Shown piece after piece: positions 1 through 5,243 of a stretch of 6,348 nucleotides of DNA (positions are counted from its first letter, which is position 1; each line of letters begins with the position of its first letter). The DNA comes from CAYTSW01 sp964440605. GTDB lineage: Bacteria > Planctomycetota > Phycisphaerae > Phycisphaerales > UBA1924. The stretch spans positions 1 through 6,348 of the forward strand of contig CAYTSW010000152.1 of assembly GCA_964440605.1 (NCBI GenBank). Reading direction: 5' to 3'. The position numbers and the translations under genes are program-made. The notes under the pieces were generated by a model. That model saw only the letters and a list, made by a program, of their open reading frames with translations. It was not told where the DNA came from and ran no database searches.

Positions 1-2
1 GG

Positions 3-284
3 TGGTTCGTGCGTGTGCTGTTCAAGAAGCGGGCGATCGCGGGTAAGCCGGCGATGCCGGGATTCAAGCTGCCCGCGCAGTTTGCGTGGCTCGAGCCGAG
101 CGAGACGACGTTCGAGGAAGGCGTGTCCGAACTGCGGGCGTGTTTGCGGCGCGTGGAAGCGGGCGAGCGGATGGAGCAGCCCTCGCCCGTGATCGGCCCG
201 CTGACGCACGATGAGTGGATCGGCGTGCACTGCGGGCACTGCTCGATGCATCTGAGTTTTCTGTATCCGGAAGGGGTGCAGTGA
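3..284 (+). CDS. DUF1569 (DinB-like superfamily) protein, 3' part only
   Basis: The reading frame is open from the first bases of the window, so the gene starts upstream. The GTG at 9 is an internal Val codon rather than a start I would trust. The visible 93 residues carry what I recognise as the DUF1569 C-terminal pattern: FAWLEPSETTFEEGV, then RVEAGERMEQPSPVIGPLTHDEW, then HCGHCSMHLSFL. The family belongs to the DinB/YfiT-like four-helix-bundle superfamily, in which His residues usually hold a divalent metal. Here the His-rich segment LTHDEWIGVHCGHCSMH supplies four His and two Cys that could do so. The substrate is unknown; DinB-like proteins are often thiol-dependent transferases or hydrolases. 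The TGA stop at 282-284 shares its A with the ATG of the next gene, so the two are probably co-translated. Family assignment is from motif memory and is fairly firm; the function is not known. Confidence 0.8.
   Translation, partial: WFVRVLFKKRAIAGKPAMPGFKLPAQFAWLEPSETTFEEGVSELRACLRRVEAGERMEQPSPVIGPLTHDEWIGVHCGHCSMHLSFLYPEGVQ
269..276 (+). promoter_or_regulatory. Shine-Dalgarno site of the hydrolase gene
   Basis: GGAAGGGG lies seven bases before the ATG at 284, inside the last codons of the DUF1569 gene. It supports 284 over the in-frame upstream start at 215 and over the ATG at 296. Confidence 0.7.
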
Positions 285-1444
285 TGGGCCGGACGATGAC
301 GTTGATGATACGCACGATCGCGGTCGCAATGTGCGTGGGGCTTTGCAGCGACGGGGCGCTGGCGCAAGACGATGACCGGCGCGTGGGCGATGCCGAGGTC
401 ACGCTGCCGGCGTTCGGCGAGGAGGAAGTGACGTTCGCCAGCGCTGCCGAGCCCGAGGAGGGCGCGGACGCGGTGATGCTCGCGGGGACGCTGAGCACGC
501 CCGTGAGCGGGCCGGACCGCGAGGCGGGGTTCCCGGCGGTGGTGCTGGTGACGGGCTCGGGGCCGCAGGACCGCGACCAGACGATCATGGGCAAGAAGCC
601 CTTCAAGCACATCGCCGATCACATGGTCAATCGCGGCTTCGTGGTGCTGCGGTACGACGACCGCGGCTTCGGCGAGTCGACGGGCGACTTCGCCAGCGCG
701 ACCGTTGACGACTTCACGCTCGATGCGCTGGGCGCTCTCGAGTATCTCGCGCGGCGTGACGACGTGGATGCGGAGTGCCTGTTTGTCATCGGGCACAGCG
801 AGGGCGGGAGCGTGCTCGCGGAGCTGCTCGCGCAGCACGCGGACGCGCTAACGGGCGGCGGGGTTTCGCTGGCGGGCACCGCCATGCCCGGCAGCCGCGT
901 GTTGACGGATCAGTCGGTGGAACTCGCGCGGTTGCAGGGCGTCGAGGGGGACGACCTCGAGGCGTTGCGCGACGCGCACCGATCGCTCATGCAGGCGATG
1001 CTGGATGACGCGGACGAAGAGACGCTCATCAAGCGGACGATCGAGCTGGTGCAGTTGCAGGCGCCGCAGGCCGGGCCGGAGCAAGCGCTGGCGATCGCGC
1101 GGCAGCAGGTGCCGGCCATGCGATCGGTGTGGATGACGCGGTTCCTCGAGCACAACCCGGCCAAGGGATTCGCACGAGCCAAGGCACCGGTGCTGGCGGT
1201 GTTCGGCGGGCGGGATCGGCAGGTGACGGTGGACTTGAACCTCGTGCCGATGACCAGGGCGCTCGAGCGGGCCGGCGTGCCGGGCAGCCTCGTGCTCGTA
1301 TTCCCGCGGAAGAACCACCTGTTCCAGACGGCCAAGACGGGCGGGCTGAGCGAGTACATGCTCCTGCCCGAGCACATCGCGCCGGACGTATTGGAAGCGG
1401 TGGGTGACTGGCTGGTGGAACGGGCCGAAGCGATCGACCGGTAA
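284..1444 (+). CDS. exported alpha/beta hydrolase (S33 aminopeptidase-like)
   Basis: The 386-residue product is an alpha/beta-hydrolase-fold enzyme of the kind annotated as serine aminopeptidase S33, dienelactone hydrolase-like or acyl esterase. A Sec signal peptide is visible: a short basic and hydrophobic start, then AVAMCVGL, with probable cleavage after ALA at residue 27. The oxyanion-region motif GSGPQDRDQ follows strand 1. YDDRGFGES matches the classic DRG-G-S turn. The nucleophile elbow is GHSEGG with Ser172. Asp311 in FGGRDRQV and His345 in KNHLFQ complete the triad. Between Ser and Asp lies a helical lid (about 190-285) rich in Glu, Leu and Gln. The start at 284 is chosen because it gives the signal peptide and a strong ribosome site, and overlaps the preceding stop by one base. 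It probably acts outside the cytoplasmic membrane on an ester or peptide; the substrate cannot be told from sequence. All catalytic residues are present and there is no sign of decay. Confidence 0.88.
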   Translation: MGRTMTLMIRTIAVAMCVGLCSDGALAQDDDRRVGDAEVTLPAFGEEEVTFASAAEPEEGADAVMLAGTLSTPVSGPDREAGFPAVVLVTGSGPQDRDQTIMGKKPFKHIADHMVNRGFVVLRYDDRGFGESTGDFASATVDDFTLDALGALEYLARRDDVDAECLFVIGHSEGGSVLAELLAQHADALTGGGVSLAGTAMPGSRVLTDQSVELARLQGVEGDDLEALRDAHRSLMQAMLDDADEETLIKRTIELVQLQAPQAGPEQALAIARQQVPAMRSVWMTRFLEHNPAKGFARAKAPVLAVFGGRDRQVTVDLNLVPMTRALERAGVPGSLVLVFPRKNHLFQTAKTGGLSEYMLLPEHIAPDVLEAVGDWLVERAEAIDR

Positions 1445-1445
1445 C

Positions 1446-1473
1446 ACCGAGAGTGAGAATCGGGGTTCTCGGT
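1446..1473 (+). terminator. weak hairpin after the hydrolase gene
   Basis: ACCGAGA (1446-1452) pairs perfectly with TCTCGGT (1467-1473), starting two bases after the stop codon. A competing inner stem, GAGAA/TTCTC (1455-1459 with 1466-1470), uses part of the same sequence. No T-run follows, so this is at best a weak or Rho-assisted terminator, or an mRNA-end stabiliser. Confidence 0.3.
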
Positions 1474-1593
1474 CGGCGTGGGTTCGCCTGATCGACGCAT
1501 ACGTCGCGGTCGTTCGGCGGTGGGGTCGGCGGGCGGCGGCGCTCCCTCATGCGGGCGTGTCGGGATGACGACGGCTCGTGAAGATCCTTTGCC

Positions 1594-1597
1594 GGAG
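1594..1597 (+). promoter_or_regulatory. Shine-Dalgarno site deciding the pseudopilin start
   Basis: GGAG lies six bases before the ATG at 1604. The alternative in-frame starts (ATG 1565, GTG 1478) lack a comparable site and would add an unusually long leader before the prepilin cleavage motif. Confidence 0.6.
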
Positions 1598-1603
1598 CTT
1601 CGC

Positions 1604-2083
1604 ATGGTCGATGTCGTGCCGCCGGGTCGCCGCGGGTTTACGTTGGTCGAGATCCTGATCGTGGTGGTGATTCTGGGGGTGCTCGCCGGGCTGGTGGTGC
1701 CGCAGTTCGCCGAGGCGAGCGAGGAGGCCAAGCGTTCGGCGTTCGTGACGGACCTGCGCCGGTTCACCGACGCCGCGGTGCTGTACGTCAACGAGACGGG
1801 CAGCTTCCCGGAAGACTTCTCGACGGGCACGGTCAGCGGCGACTTCGCGGACTACGTCGATGCCGACGTCTGGACGCGCATCACGCCCATCGGCGGACGG
1901 TGGGACGTCGAGCGTGAATCGATGTCCGTCACCAGCGCGATCGGCGTGCACTTCAACGGCTCGGGCACGAGCCGCGACGACGACTACATGACGCCCATCG
2001 ACCGCCTGATCGACGATGGCGACCTGACCACCGGCAGCTTCCGCCGGCTGACCTCGGGGCGGTACTACTCGGTCATCCGATAG
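1604..2083 (+). CDS. type II secretion/type IV pilin-like prepilin (pseudopilin)
   Basis: This 159-residue protein has a class III signal: a short leader ending RRG, then FTLVEILIVVVILGVLAGLVV. Prepilin peptidase would cut between Gly11 and Phe12 and methylate Phe; Glu16 is the invariant Glu+5 of the mature protein. The hydrophobic stretch (about 12-33) serves as membrane anchor and as the filament-core helix. It runs into an amphipathic helix (AEASEEAKRSAFVTDLRRFTDAAVLYV), followed by a small C-terminal globular domain with PIGGRWDVE. The form resembles the short GspG-like proteins found in many copies in planctomycete genomes. No prepilin peptidase, secretion ATPase or inner-membrane platform gene lies nearby, so it is an orphan that must use machinery encoded elsewhere. 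ATG 1565 is a possible alternative start. Whether it joins a secretion pseudopilus, a pilus or another surface fibre cannot be decided here. Confidence 0.88.
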   Translation: MVDVVPPGRRGFTLVEILIVVVILGVLAGLVVPQFAEASEEAKRSAFVTDLRRFTDAAVLYVNETGSFPEDFSTGTVSGDFADYVDADVWTRITPIGGRWDVERESMSVTSAIGVHFNGSGTSRDDDYMTPIDRLIDDGDLTTGSFRRLTSGRYYSVIR

Positions 2084-2107
2084 ACGCGCTCATCCTCACC
2101 CGGTCGG

Positions 2108-3484
2108 TCATCCGCTGAGTCGGCCGGCAAGGACGAAGGCCATCTCGAGAGCTTGGGCGTAGTTGAGGCGCGGGTCACAGGGGCTGACGTAGTTGCGGTG
2201 GAGGTCGTCATCGGTGAGGCCCGAGGCGCCGCCGGTGCACTCGGTGACGTCGTCGCCGGTGAGCTCGAAGTGGACGCCGCCGAAGACGGTGCCGGCGTTC
2301 TCGTGGGCGTCGATGACGGCGTTGAGCTCGGCGAGGATGTCGTCGAAGTGTCGGGTCTTGAGCCCGGAGGCTGTGGAGCGCGTGTTGCCGTGCATCGGAT
2401 CGGCGATCCACAGGACGGTGCGGCCGCTGGTCTGGACCGCGTCGAGGAGGGCCGGGAGGGCTTGGGCGACGTTGCCGGCGCCGAAGCGTGTGATGAGGAC
2501 GATGCGTCCGGGTTCGTCGGCGGGGTTGAGCGTGTCGAGGAGGGGGAGCAGGATGTCGGGTGTGGTGGACGGGCCGATCTTGACGCCGACGGGGTTGCGG
2601 ATGCCGCGAGCGTACTCGACGTGGGCGCCGTCGAGAGCGCGCGTGCGTTCGCCAATCCAGGGGAAGTGCGTGGAGAGGTTGTAGTAGCCGGGCCTGCGAG
2701 GGACGGTGCGGGTCTGGGCGGCTTCGTAGAGCAGGTTGAGCGCTTCGTGGCTGGTGAAGAAGTCGACGCGTTGCAGATCGCCCATCGACTTGTCGCCCAG
2801 CGCTTCCATGAAGGAGAGGGCGCTGGCGAGGCTGTCGGCCATGGCGCGGTAGCGCTCGCGGAGTTCGGGGCGGAGGGCGGCGTGGTCGAGGAAGCCCAGG
2901 TCCCAGTAGTCGGGGTGGTGGAGGTCAGCGAAGCCGCCGTCGATGAGCGAGCGGATGAAGTTCAGTGTGACGGCGGCGTGCTGGTAGCCGCGGACCATGA
3001 GGTGCGGGTCGGGCTCGCGGGCTTCGGGGGTGGGTTCGGCGCGGTTGACGAGGTCGCCGAAGTAGCTGGGGAGCTCCTGGCCGTTGATCGACTCGGTGGG
3101 CTTGGAGCGCGGCTTGGCGTACTGGCCCGCGAAGCGCCCGACGCGGACGACGGGCTTCTTGAGCCCGTGGACAAGCACGAGCGACATCTGGAGGAGGATC
3201 TTGAGCTTGGCGGTGATGACCTCGGGTCGGCAGTCGTCGAGGGTCTCGGCGCAGTCGCCGCCTTGGAGCCAGAAGCGCTCGCCGCGCTGGGCCTGGGCGA
3301 CCTGCTCACGCAGCTGCTCGATCTCGCCAGAAGTGACCAGTGGCGGGAAGGCGGCGAGCTTGTCGACGGCGCGCTGAACGGCGTCGCGGTCGGTGTAGCG
3401 CACCTGCTGGGCGTGGATCTTGTCGCGCCAGGAGTCGGGCGACCAGTTGGCGGGCGTGGTGGTGTTGGCGGAACCTTCGAGCAC
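2108..3484 (-). CDS. aroG: 3-deoxy-7-phosphoheptulonate synthase, class II (DAHP synthase)
   Basis: This enzyme condenses phosphoenolpyruvate with erythrose 4-phosphate to give DAHP, the first step of the shikimate pathway to Trp, Tyr and Phe; it is cytoplasmic. The 458 residues match the usual class II (plant/Mycobacterium type) length and order. WSPDSW is near residue 14. GGDCAET contains metal ligand Cys78. The other metal ligands correspond to His365 in ADPMHGNT, Glu407 in GGVHFELTG and Asp437 in SPCDPRLN. Substrate-binding regions include GRFAGQYAKPRS (116-127), KIGPS with Lys302, and RFGAGN with Arg333. STHFPWIGERT (271-281) is also typical. The GTG start at 3482-3484 has GGAG seven bases upstream. 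The N-terminal region is short, so Mycobacterium-style regulation by added helices may be absent. The symbol follows the M. tuberculosis class II enzyme; other genomes use aroF or aroH. No other shikimate gene is adjacent. Confidence 0.95.
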   Translation of the reverse strand: MLEGSANTTTPANWSPDSWRDKIHAQQVRYTDRDAVQRAVDKLAAFPPLVTSGEIEQLREQVAQAQRGERFWLQGGDCAETLDDCRPEVITAKLKILLQMSLVLVHGLKKPVVRVGRFAGQYAKPRSKPTESINGQELPSYFGDLVNRAEPTPEAREPDPHLMVRGYQHAAVTLNFIRSLIDGGFADLHHPDYWDLGFLDHAALRPELRERYRAMADSLASALSFMEALGDKSMGDLQRVDFFTSHEALNLLYEAAQTRTVPRRPGYYNLSTHFPWIGERTRALDGAHVEYARGIRNPVGVKIGPSTTPDILLPLLDTLNPADEPGRIVLITRFGAGNVAQALPALLDAVQTSGRTVLWIADPMHGNTRSTASGLKTRHFDDILAELNAVIDAHENAGTVFGGVHFELTGDDVTECTGGASGLTDDDLHRNYVSPCDPRLNYAQALEMAFVLAGRLSG

Positions 3485-3491
3485 CGTTGGA

Positions 3492-3495
3492 CTCC
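3492..3495 (-). promoter_or_regulatory. Shine-Dalgarno site of the DAHP synthase gene
   Basis: On the minus strand GGAG lies seven bases before the GTG start codon at 3484-3482, supporting that non-ATG start. Confidence 0.6.
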
Positions 3496-3537
3496 GGTCG
3501 TCGGTGGGCGTGGTGTGTGGCGGGAGGGGGCGTCGGA

Positions 3538-3603
3538 CTATACGTCTCCGACCAAAAAGCGTGATTTCCTCAACGCTCCTGAAAAAAGGTGGTGAAAAAA
3601 GTG
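3538..3603 (-). promoter_or_regulatory. A-tract-rich island with possible DAHP synthase promoter
   Basis: This is the most AT-rich patch of the window. Read on the minus strand, TATAGT (3543-3538) resembles a -10 box and would give a leader of roughly 45 bases before the DAHP synthase start. No good -35 box is found at normal spacing. Farther upstream are three A/T tracts (3553-3557, 3582-3587, 3595-3600), the last two inside a 13-base-spaced direct repeat of TGAAAAAAG. They could act as an UP element or as bent DNA, possibly also serving the divergent gene. The -10 call is weak; the AT-rich island is plainly visible. Confidence 0.3.
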
Positions 3604-3647
3604 ATTCTTCGGACGTCGCCCGACGATAACTCGTCGCGACTGACGTT

Positions 3648-3663
3648 CCGGCGGCGTCGCCGG
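3648..3663 (+). other. GC-rich hairpin upstream of the H1-like gene
   Basis: CCGGCG and CGCCGG form a perfect six-base-pair stem around the four-base loop GCGT, followed by GCGTTTCG. It may lie in the 5' leader of the H1-like mRNA. Its role is unknown; it is too short to call a terminator with confidence. Confidence 0.3.
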
Positions 3664-3704
3664 GCGTTTCGATTCAATCGGAGCGAGCACTTCGGAGTGT
3701 CCTG

Positions 3705-3752
3705 ATGGCCGGCGGTTCGTCGGCAACGACCATTCCCGCTCGAACGGAGTGA
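3705..3752 (+). CDS. possible 15-codon upstream ORF (leader peptide)
   Basis: An ATG at 3705 opens a 15-codon frame, MAGGSSATTIPARTE, ending at TGA 3750-3752, six bases before the next gene's ATG. It has its own GGAG (3694-3697) seven bases upstream. Its final codons, ACG GAG TGA, contain the GGAG of the downstream gene, so translation of this peptide would pass ribosomes over that site. It lies in the same frame as the H1-like gene, separated only by the TGA. A GC-rich hairpin (3708-3724, seven pairs with one G-U, loop GTT) sits over its first codons. The peptide has no runs of a single amino acid typical of attenuator leaders. It could be chance, since short ORFs are common. Confidence 0.25.
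   Translation: MAGGSSATTIPARTE
3708..3724 (+). other. hairpin over the start of the upstream ORF
   Basis: GCCGGCG (3708-3714) pairs with CGTCGGC (3718-3724) with one G-U pair around the loop GTT. It directly follows the ATG at 3705 and precedes the H1-like gene's ribosome site by about 20 bases, so it could influence initiation at either start. Confidence 0.3.
3746..3749 (+). promoter_or_regulatory. Shine-Dalgarno site of the H1-like gene
   Basis: GGAG lies nine bases before the ATG at 3759 and supports that start. It overlaps the last codons of the possible 15-codon upstream ORF. Confidence 0.6.
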
Positions 3753-3758
3753 ACCACG

Positions 3759-4496
3759 ATGCCGACCGCGAAGAAGACCGGCTCCCGTACGACGACTGGC
3801 ACGCGCACCACGGCCAAGCGATCGACCGGGACCAAGGCGACCAAACGCACCCCCGCCAATCGCACCAAGACGACCGGCCGCAAGACGACCGCCGGCAAGA
3901 AGTCGACCACGACGGGCCGCAAGACGACGACCGGGGCCAGGAAGTCGACGACGACGGCCAAGAAGAAGCCCACGACGACCGCCAAGAAGAAGCCCACGAC
4001 GGCGAAGAAGACCGGCGTGAAGACGACCGGCTCGAAGACCACCGGCGCGAAGAAGACGACCAAGGCCCGCACGACGCGACCCAAGACCACCTCCGCCGGC
4101 TCGACCGCCAAGCGGGGCAAGGCCACGACCCGCTCGACCTCCACCGCCAAGCGCGCGACCACCGCCCGCAAGAAGACCGGCGGCAAGACGACGACGGCCA
4201 AGACCGGCGCGAAGAAGAACACGACGGCCAAGAAGAGCACCACCGCGAAGAAGAACACGACCGCCAAGAAGTCCACGGCGGCTCGCGGCAAAAAGACCGG
4301 CGCCAAGACGACCGCCAAGAAGGCGACCGCCGGCAAGTCGACCGCCACCAAGGCGACGACCAAGCGTCGCACGCCCAAGACCGCCGCCGCCTCCAAGGCG
4401 CGCAAGACGACCGCGAAGAAGGGCAACCTTCGACTGGTGGGCGGCAAAACGACGAAGACCGCCCGCTCCACGACGACCTCGCGCAAGGCCGCCTGA
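3759..4496 (+). CDS. histone H1-like Lys/Thr/Ala-rich DNA-binding protein
   Basis: This 245-residue product is almost wholly low complexity. By hand count it has about 79 Thr, 56 Lys, 38 Ala and 21 Arg. There is no Asp, Glu, Gln, His, Cys, Ile, Phe, Tyr or Trp, and the only Met is the initiator. It resembles the C-terminal tails of eukaryotic H1 and bacterial H1-like proteins (HctB, AlgP and similar), built from short units such as TTAKK, KKPTTTA and KTTG. Such proteins bind and condense DNA through charge in the nucleoid, or sometimes bind RNA; that role is inferred from composition. The only hydrophobic cluster is NLRLV at 223-227, followed by GGK, near the C-terminus. Lys is almost always AAG. 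Two in-frame tandem repeats are embedded. The gene stands alone between a divergent promoter region and a strong terminator, which fits a highly expressed structural protein. No globular H1 domain is present. Confidence 0.85.
   Translation: MPTAKKTGSRTTTGTRTTAKRSTGTKATKRTPANRTKTTGRKTTAGKKSTTTGRKTTTGARKSTTTAKKKPTTTAKKKPTTAKKTGVKTTGSKTTGAKKTTKARTTRPKTTSAGSTAKRGKATTRSTSTAKRATTARKKTGGKTTTAKTGAKKNTTAKKSTTAKKNTTAKKSTAARGKKTGAKTTAKKATAGKSTATKATTKRRTPKTAAASKARKTTAKKGNLRLVGGKTTKTARSTTTSRKAA
3948..3995 (+). repeat. 24-base in-frame tandem repeat, two copies
   Basis: Two adjacent 24-base units (3948-3971 and 3972-3995) differ at one base and encode TTTAKKKP twice (residues 64-79). A partial third unit (TTAKK) follows to about 4010. 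Such repeats are prone to copy-number change, which would stay in frame. Confidence 0.75.
4218..4271 (+). repeat. 18-base in-frame tandem repeat, three copies
   Basis: Three degenerate 18-base units (4218-4235, 4236-4253, 4254-4271) encode NTTAKK, STTAKK, NTTAKK (residues 154-171). Third-position differences between units suggest the protein repeat is being maintained after an old duplication. Confidence 0.75.
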
Positions 4497-4527
4497 GCCG
4501 AAGCACGAGATCGACACGAACACGCCG

Positions 4528-4577
4528 CGCGTCCGGCGGAGCGCCTTGCAACGCTCCGGCGGACGCGTTCCGCTTTT
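4528..4577 (+). terminator. strong intrinsic-type terminator after the H1-like gene
   Basis: A 16-base arm (4528-4543) pairs with 4552-4567 at 15 of 16 positions; the exception is one G-G mismatch. The loop is eight bases (CCTTGCAA). The sequence after the stem, TTCCGCTTTT, is a broken T-run. The hairpin begins 31 bases after the stop codon. The near-perfect GC-rich stem makes termination likely, though the T-run is poor, so release may be incomplete. The region also abuts the start of the sulfotransferase gene. Confidence 0.75.
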
Positions 4578-4594
4578 GGTCGGCCCCCGGTCGG

Positions 4595-4607
4595 TATCCT
4601 TGGGCCG
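4595..4607 (+). promoter_or_regulatory. possible leaderless promoter of the sulfotransferase gene
   Basis: TATCCT (4595-4600) resembles a -10 box and ends seven bases before the ATG at 4608. This would place the transcript start at or next to the start codon. No Shine-Dalgarno sequence precedes that ATG, which agrees with leaderless translation. A -35 box is not clear; the best candidate is CTTTTG at 4573-4578, with 16-base spacing. Confidence 0.3.
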
Positions 4608-5243
4608 ATGGTGTCCCTGCGCTACCGCTTCCTCTTCGTGCACCTGCCCAAGACGGGCGGCAACAGCGTGCAGGACGTGCTGCGCCCCTTCAGCGAGGAC
4701 CGCATCGTCACGCTCAAGGACCATCAGGACGGCGTGGACCGCTTCGGGATCGAGAGCCAGGTCGACGGGCTGACGAAACACGCGACGCTGGCCGAGTATC
4801 GCGCCGCCATGCCCAAGGACCAATACCGCGGGCTTTTCAAGTTTGCCACGATTCGGAATCCGTGGGACCGGATGATCTCGTGGTACTTCTCGCCGCACCG
4901 AGGCGAGGTGGAATGGGACCGGGGCCGGTTCGTTGAGATGGTCGAGCAGGCGGCGACGCTGCTGGACCACGTCAGCGAGCGTCCACGGCTGGCGCGTGTC
5001 ATGTTCGCGCTCGGGCTGCGACGTCTCGACGCCGATCTCGACGCGCTGCTGCGGTTCGAGTCGCTGAGCGACGACTTCGAGGCGGTGTGCGCTCGGCTCG
5101 GGCTGGAGGCCAGCGCGCTGCCGCACCGCAATCGCGGCTCGCGCGCCTCGTACGAGCGGTACTACGACGACGGCCTGATCGAACTGGTCGCCAGGCGATT
5201 CGCGCCGGAGGTGCGGGCCGGGGGGTATCGCTTCGGTGCCTGA
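4608..5243 (+). CDS. sulfotransferase family protein (PAPS-dependent, Sulfotransfer_2-like)
   Basis: The 211-residue protein has the two signatures that bind the sulfate donor PAPS. The 5'-phosphosulfate loop is LPKTGGNSV, with Lys15-Thr16-Gly17-Gly18-Asn19-Ser20, right after strand FLFVH. The 3'-phosphate motif is Arg83-Asn-Pro-Trp-Asp-Arg followed by Ser91 (RNPWDRMISWY). The segment KHATLAEY (57-64) fits the family's acceptor or catalytic region. The C-terminal pattern HRNRGSRASYERYYDDGLIELVARRF is typical of bacterial members of the carbohydrate/heparan-type family. It should transfer sulfate to a hydroxyl group, perhaps on a polysaccharide or glycolipid; the acceptor is unknown. There is no signal peptide or membrane segment, so it is probably cytoplasmic. 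Its length is at the short end for the family, but both PAPS motifs are intact. Its last eight bases overlap the next gene, suggesting translational coupling. Confidence 0.88.
   Translation: MVSLRYRFLFVHLPKTGGNSVQDVLRPFSEDRIVTLKDHQDGVDRFGIESQVDGLTKHATLAEYRAAMPKDQYRGLFKFATIRNPWDRMISWYFSPHRGEVEWDRGRFVEMVEQAATLLDHVSERPRLARVMFALGLRRLDADLDALLRFESLSDDFEAVCARLGLEASALPHRNRGSRASYERYYDDGLIELVARRFAPEVRAGGYRFGA

Noticed and set aside
215..283. Extension of the hydrolase start to 215
   Set aside because: It would overlap the DUF1569 gene by 70 bases and bury the signal peptide behind 23 residues; 284 has the ribosome site.
1493..1506. Small palindrome CGACG-CATA-CGTCG between the hydrolase and the pseudopilin
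   Set aside because: Five pairs in a GC-rich region are expected by chance; no promoter element or T-run is nearby.
1478..1603. N-terminal extension of the pseudopilin from GTG 1478 or ATG 1565
   Set aside because: The added residues are Arg/Gly-rich without similarity to prepilin leaders, and ATG 1604 has a well-spaced GGAG and gives an 11-residue leader.
2153..3595. Long open frame on the plus strand opposite the DAHP synthase gene
   Set aside because: Its Gly/Val/Glu/Ala-rich translation has no recognisable motif, while the minus strand encodes a complete, motif-perfect enzyme. Long antisense frames are common in GC-rich genes.
3948..4271. CRISPR-like array
   Set aside because: The repeats are in-frame, contiguous and coding, with no unique spacers and no cas gene.
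3749..4936. Overlapping plus-strand frame giving an Asp/Arg/Gln-rich polypeptide
   Set aside because: It is the shifted reading of the same Lys/Thr codon repeats and continues through the terminator into the sulfotransferase gene in the wrong frame. The charge pattern is a composition artefact.
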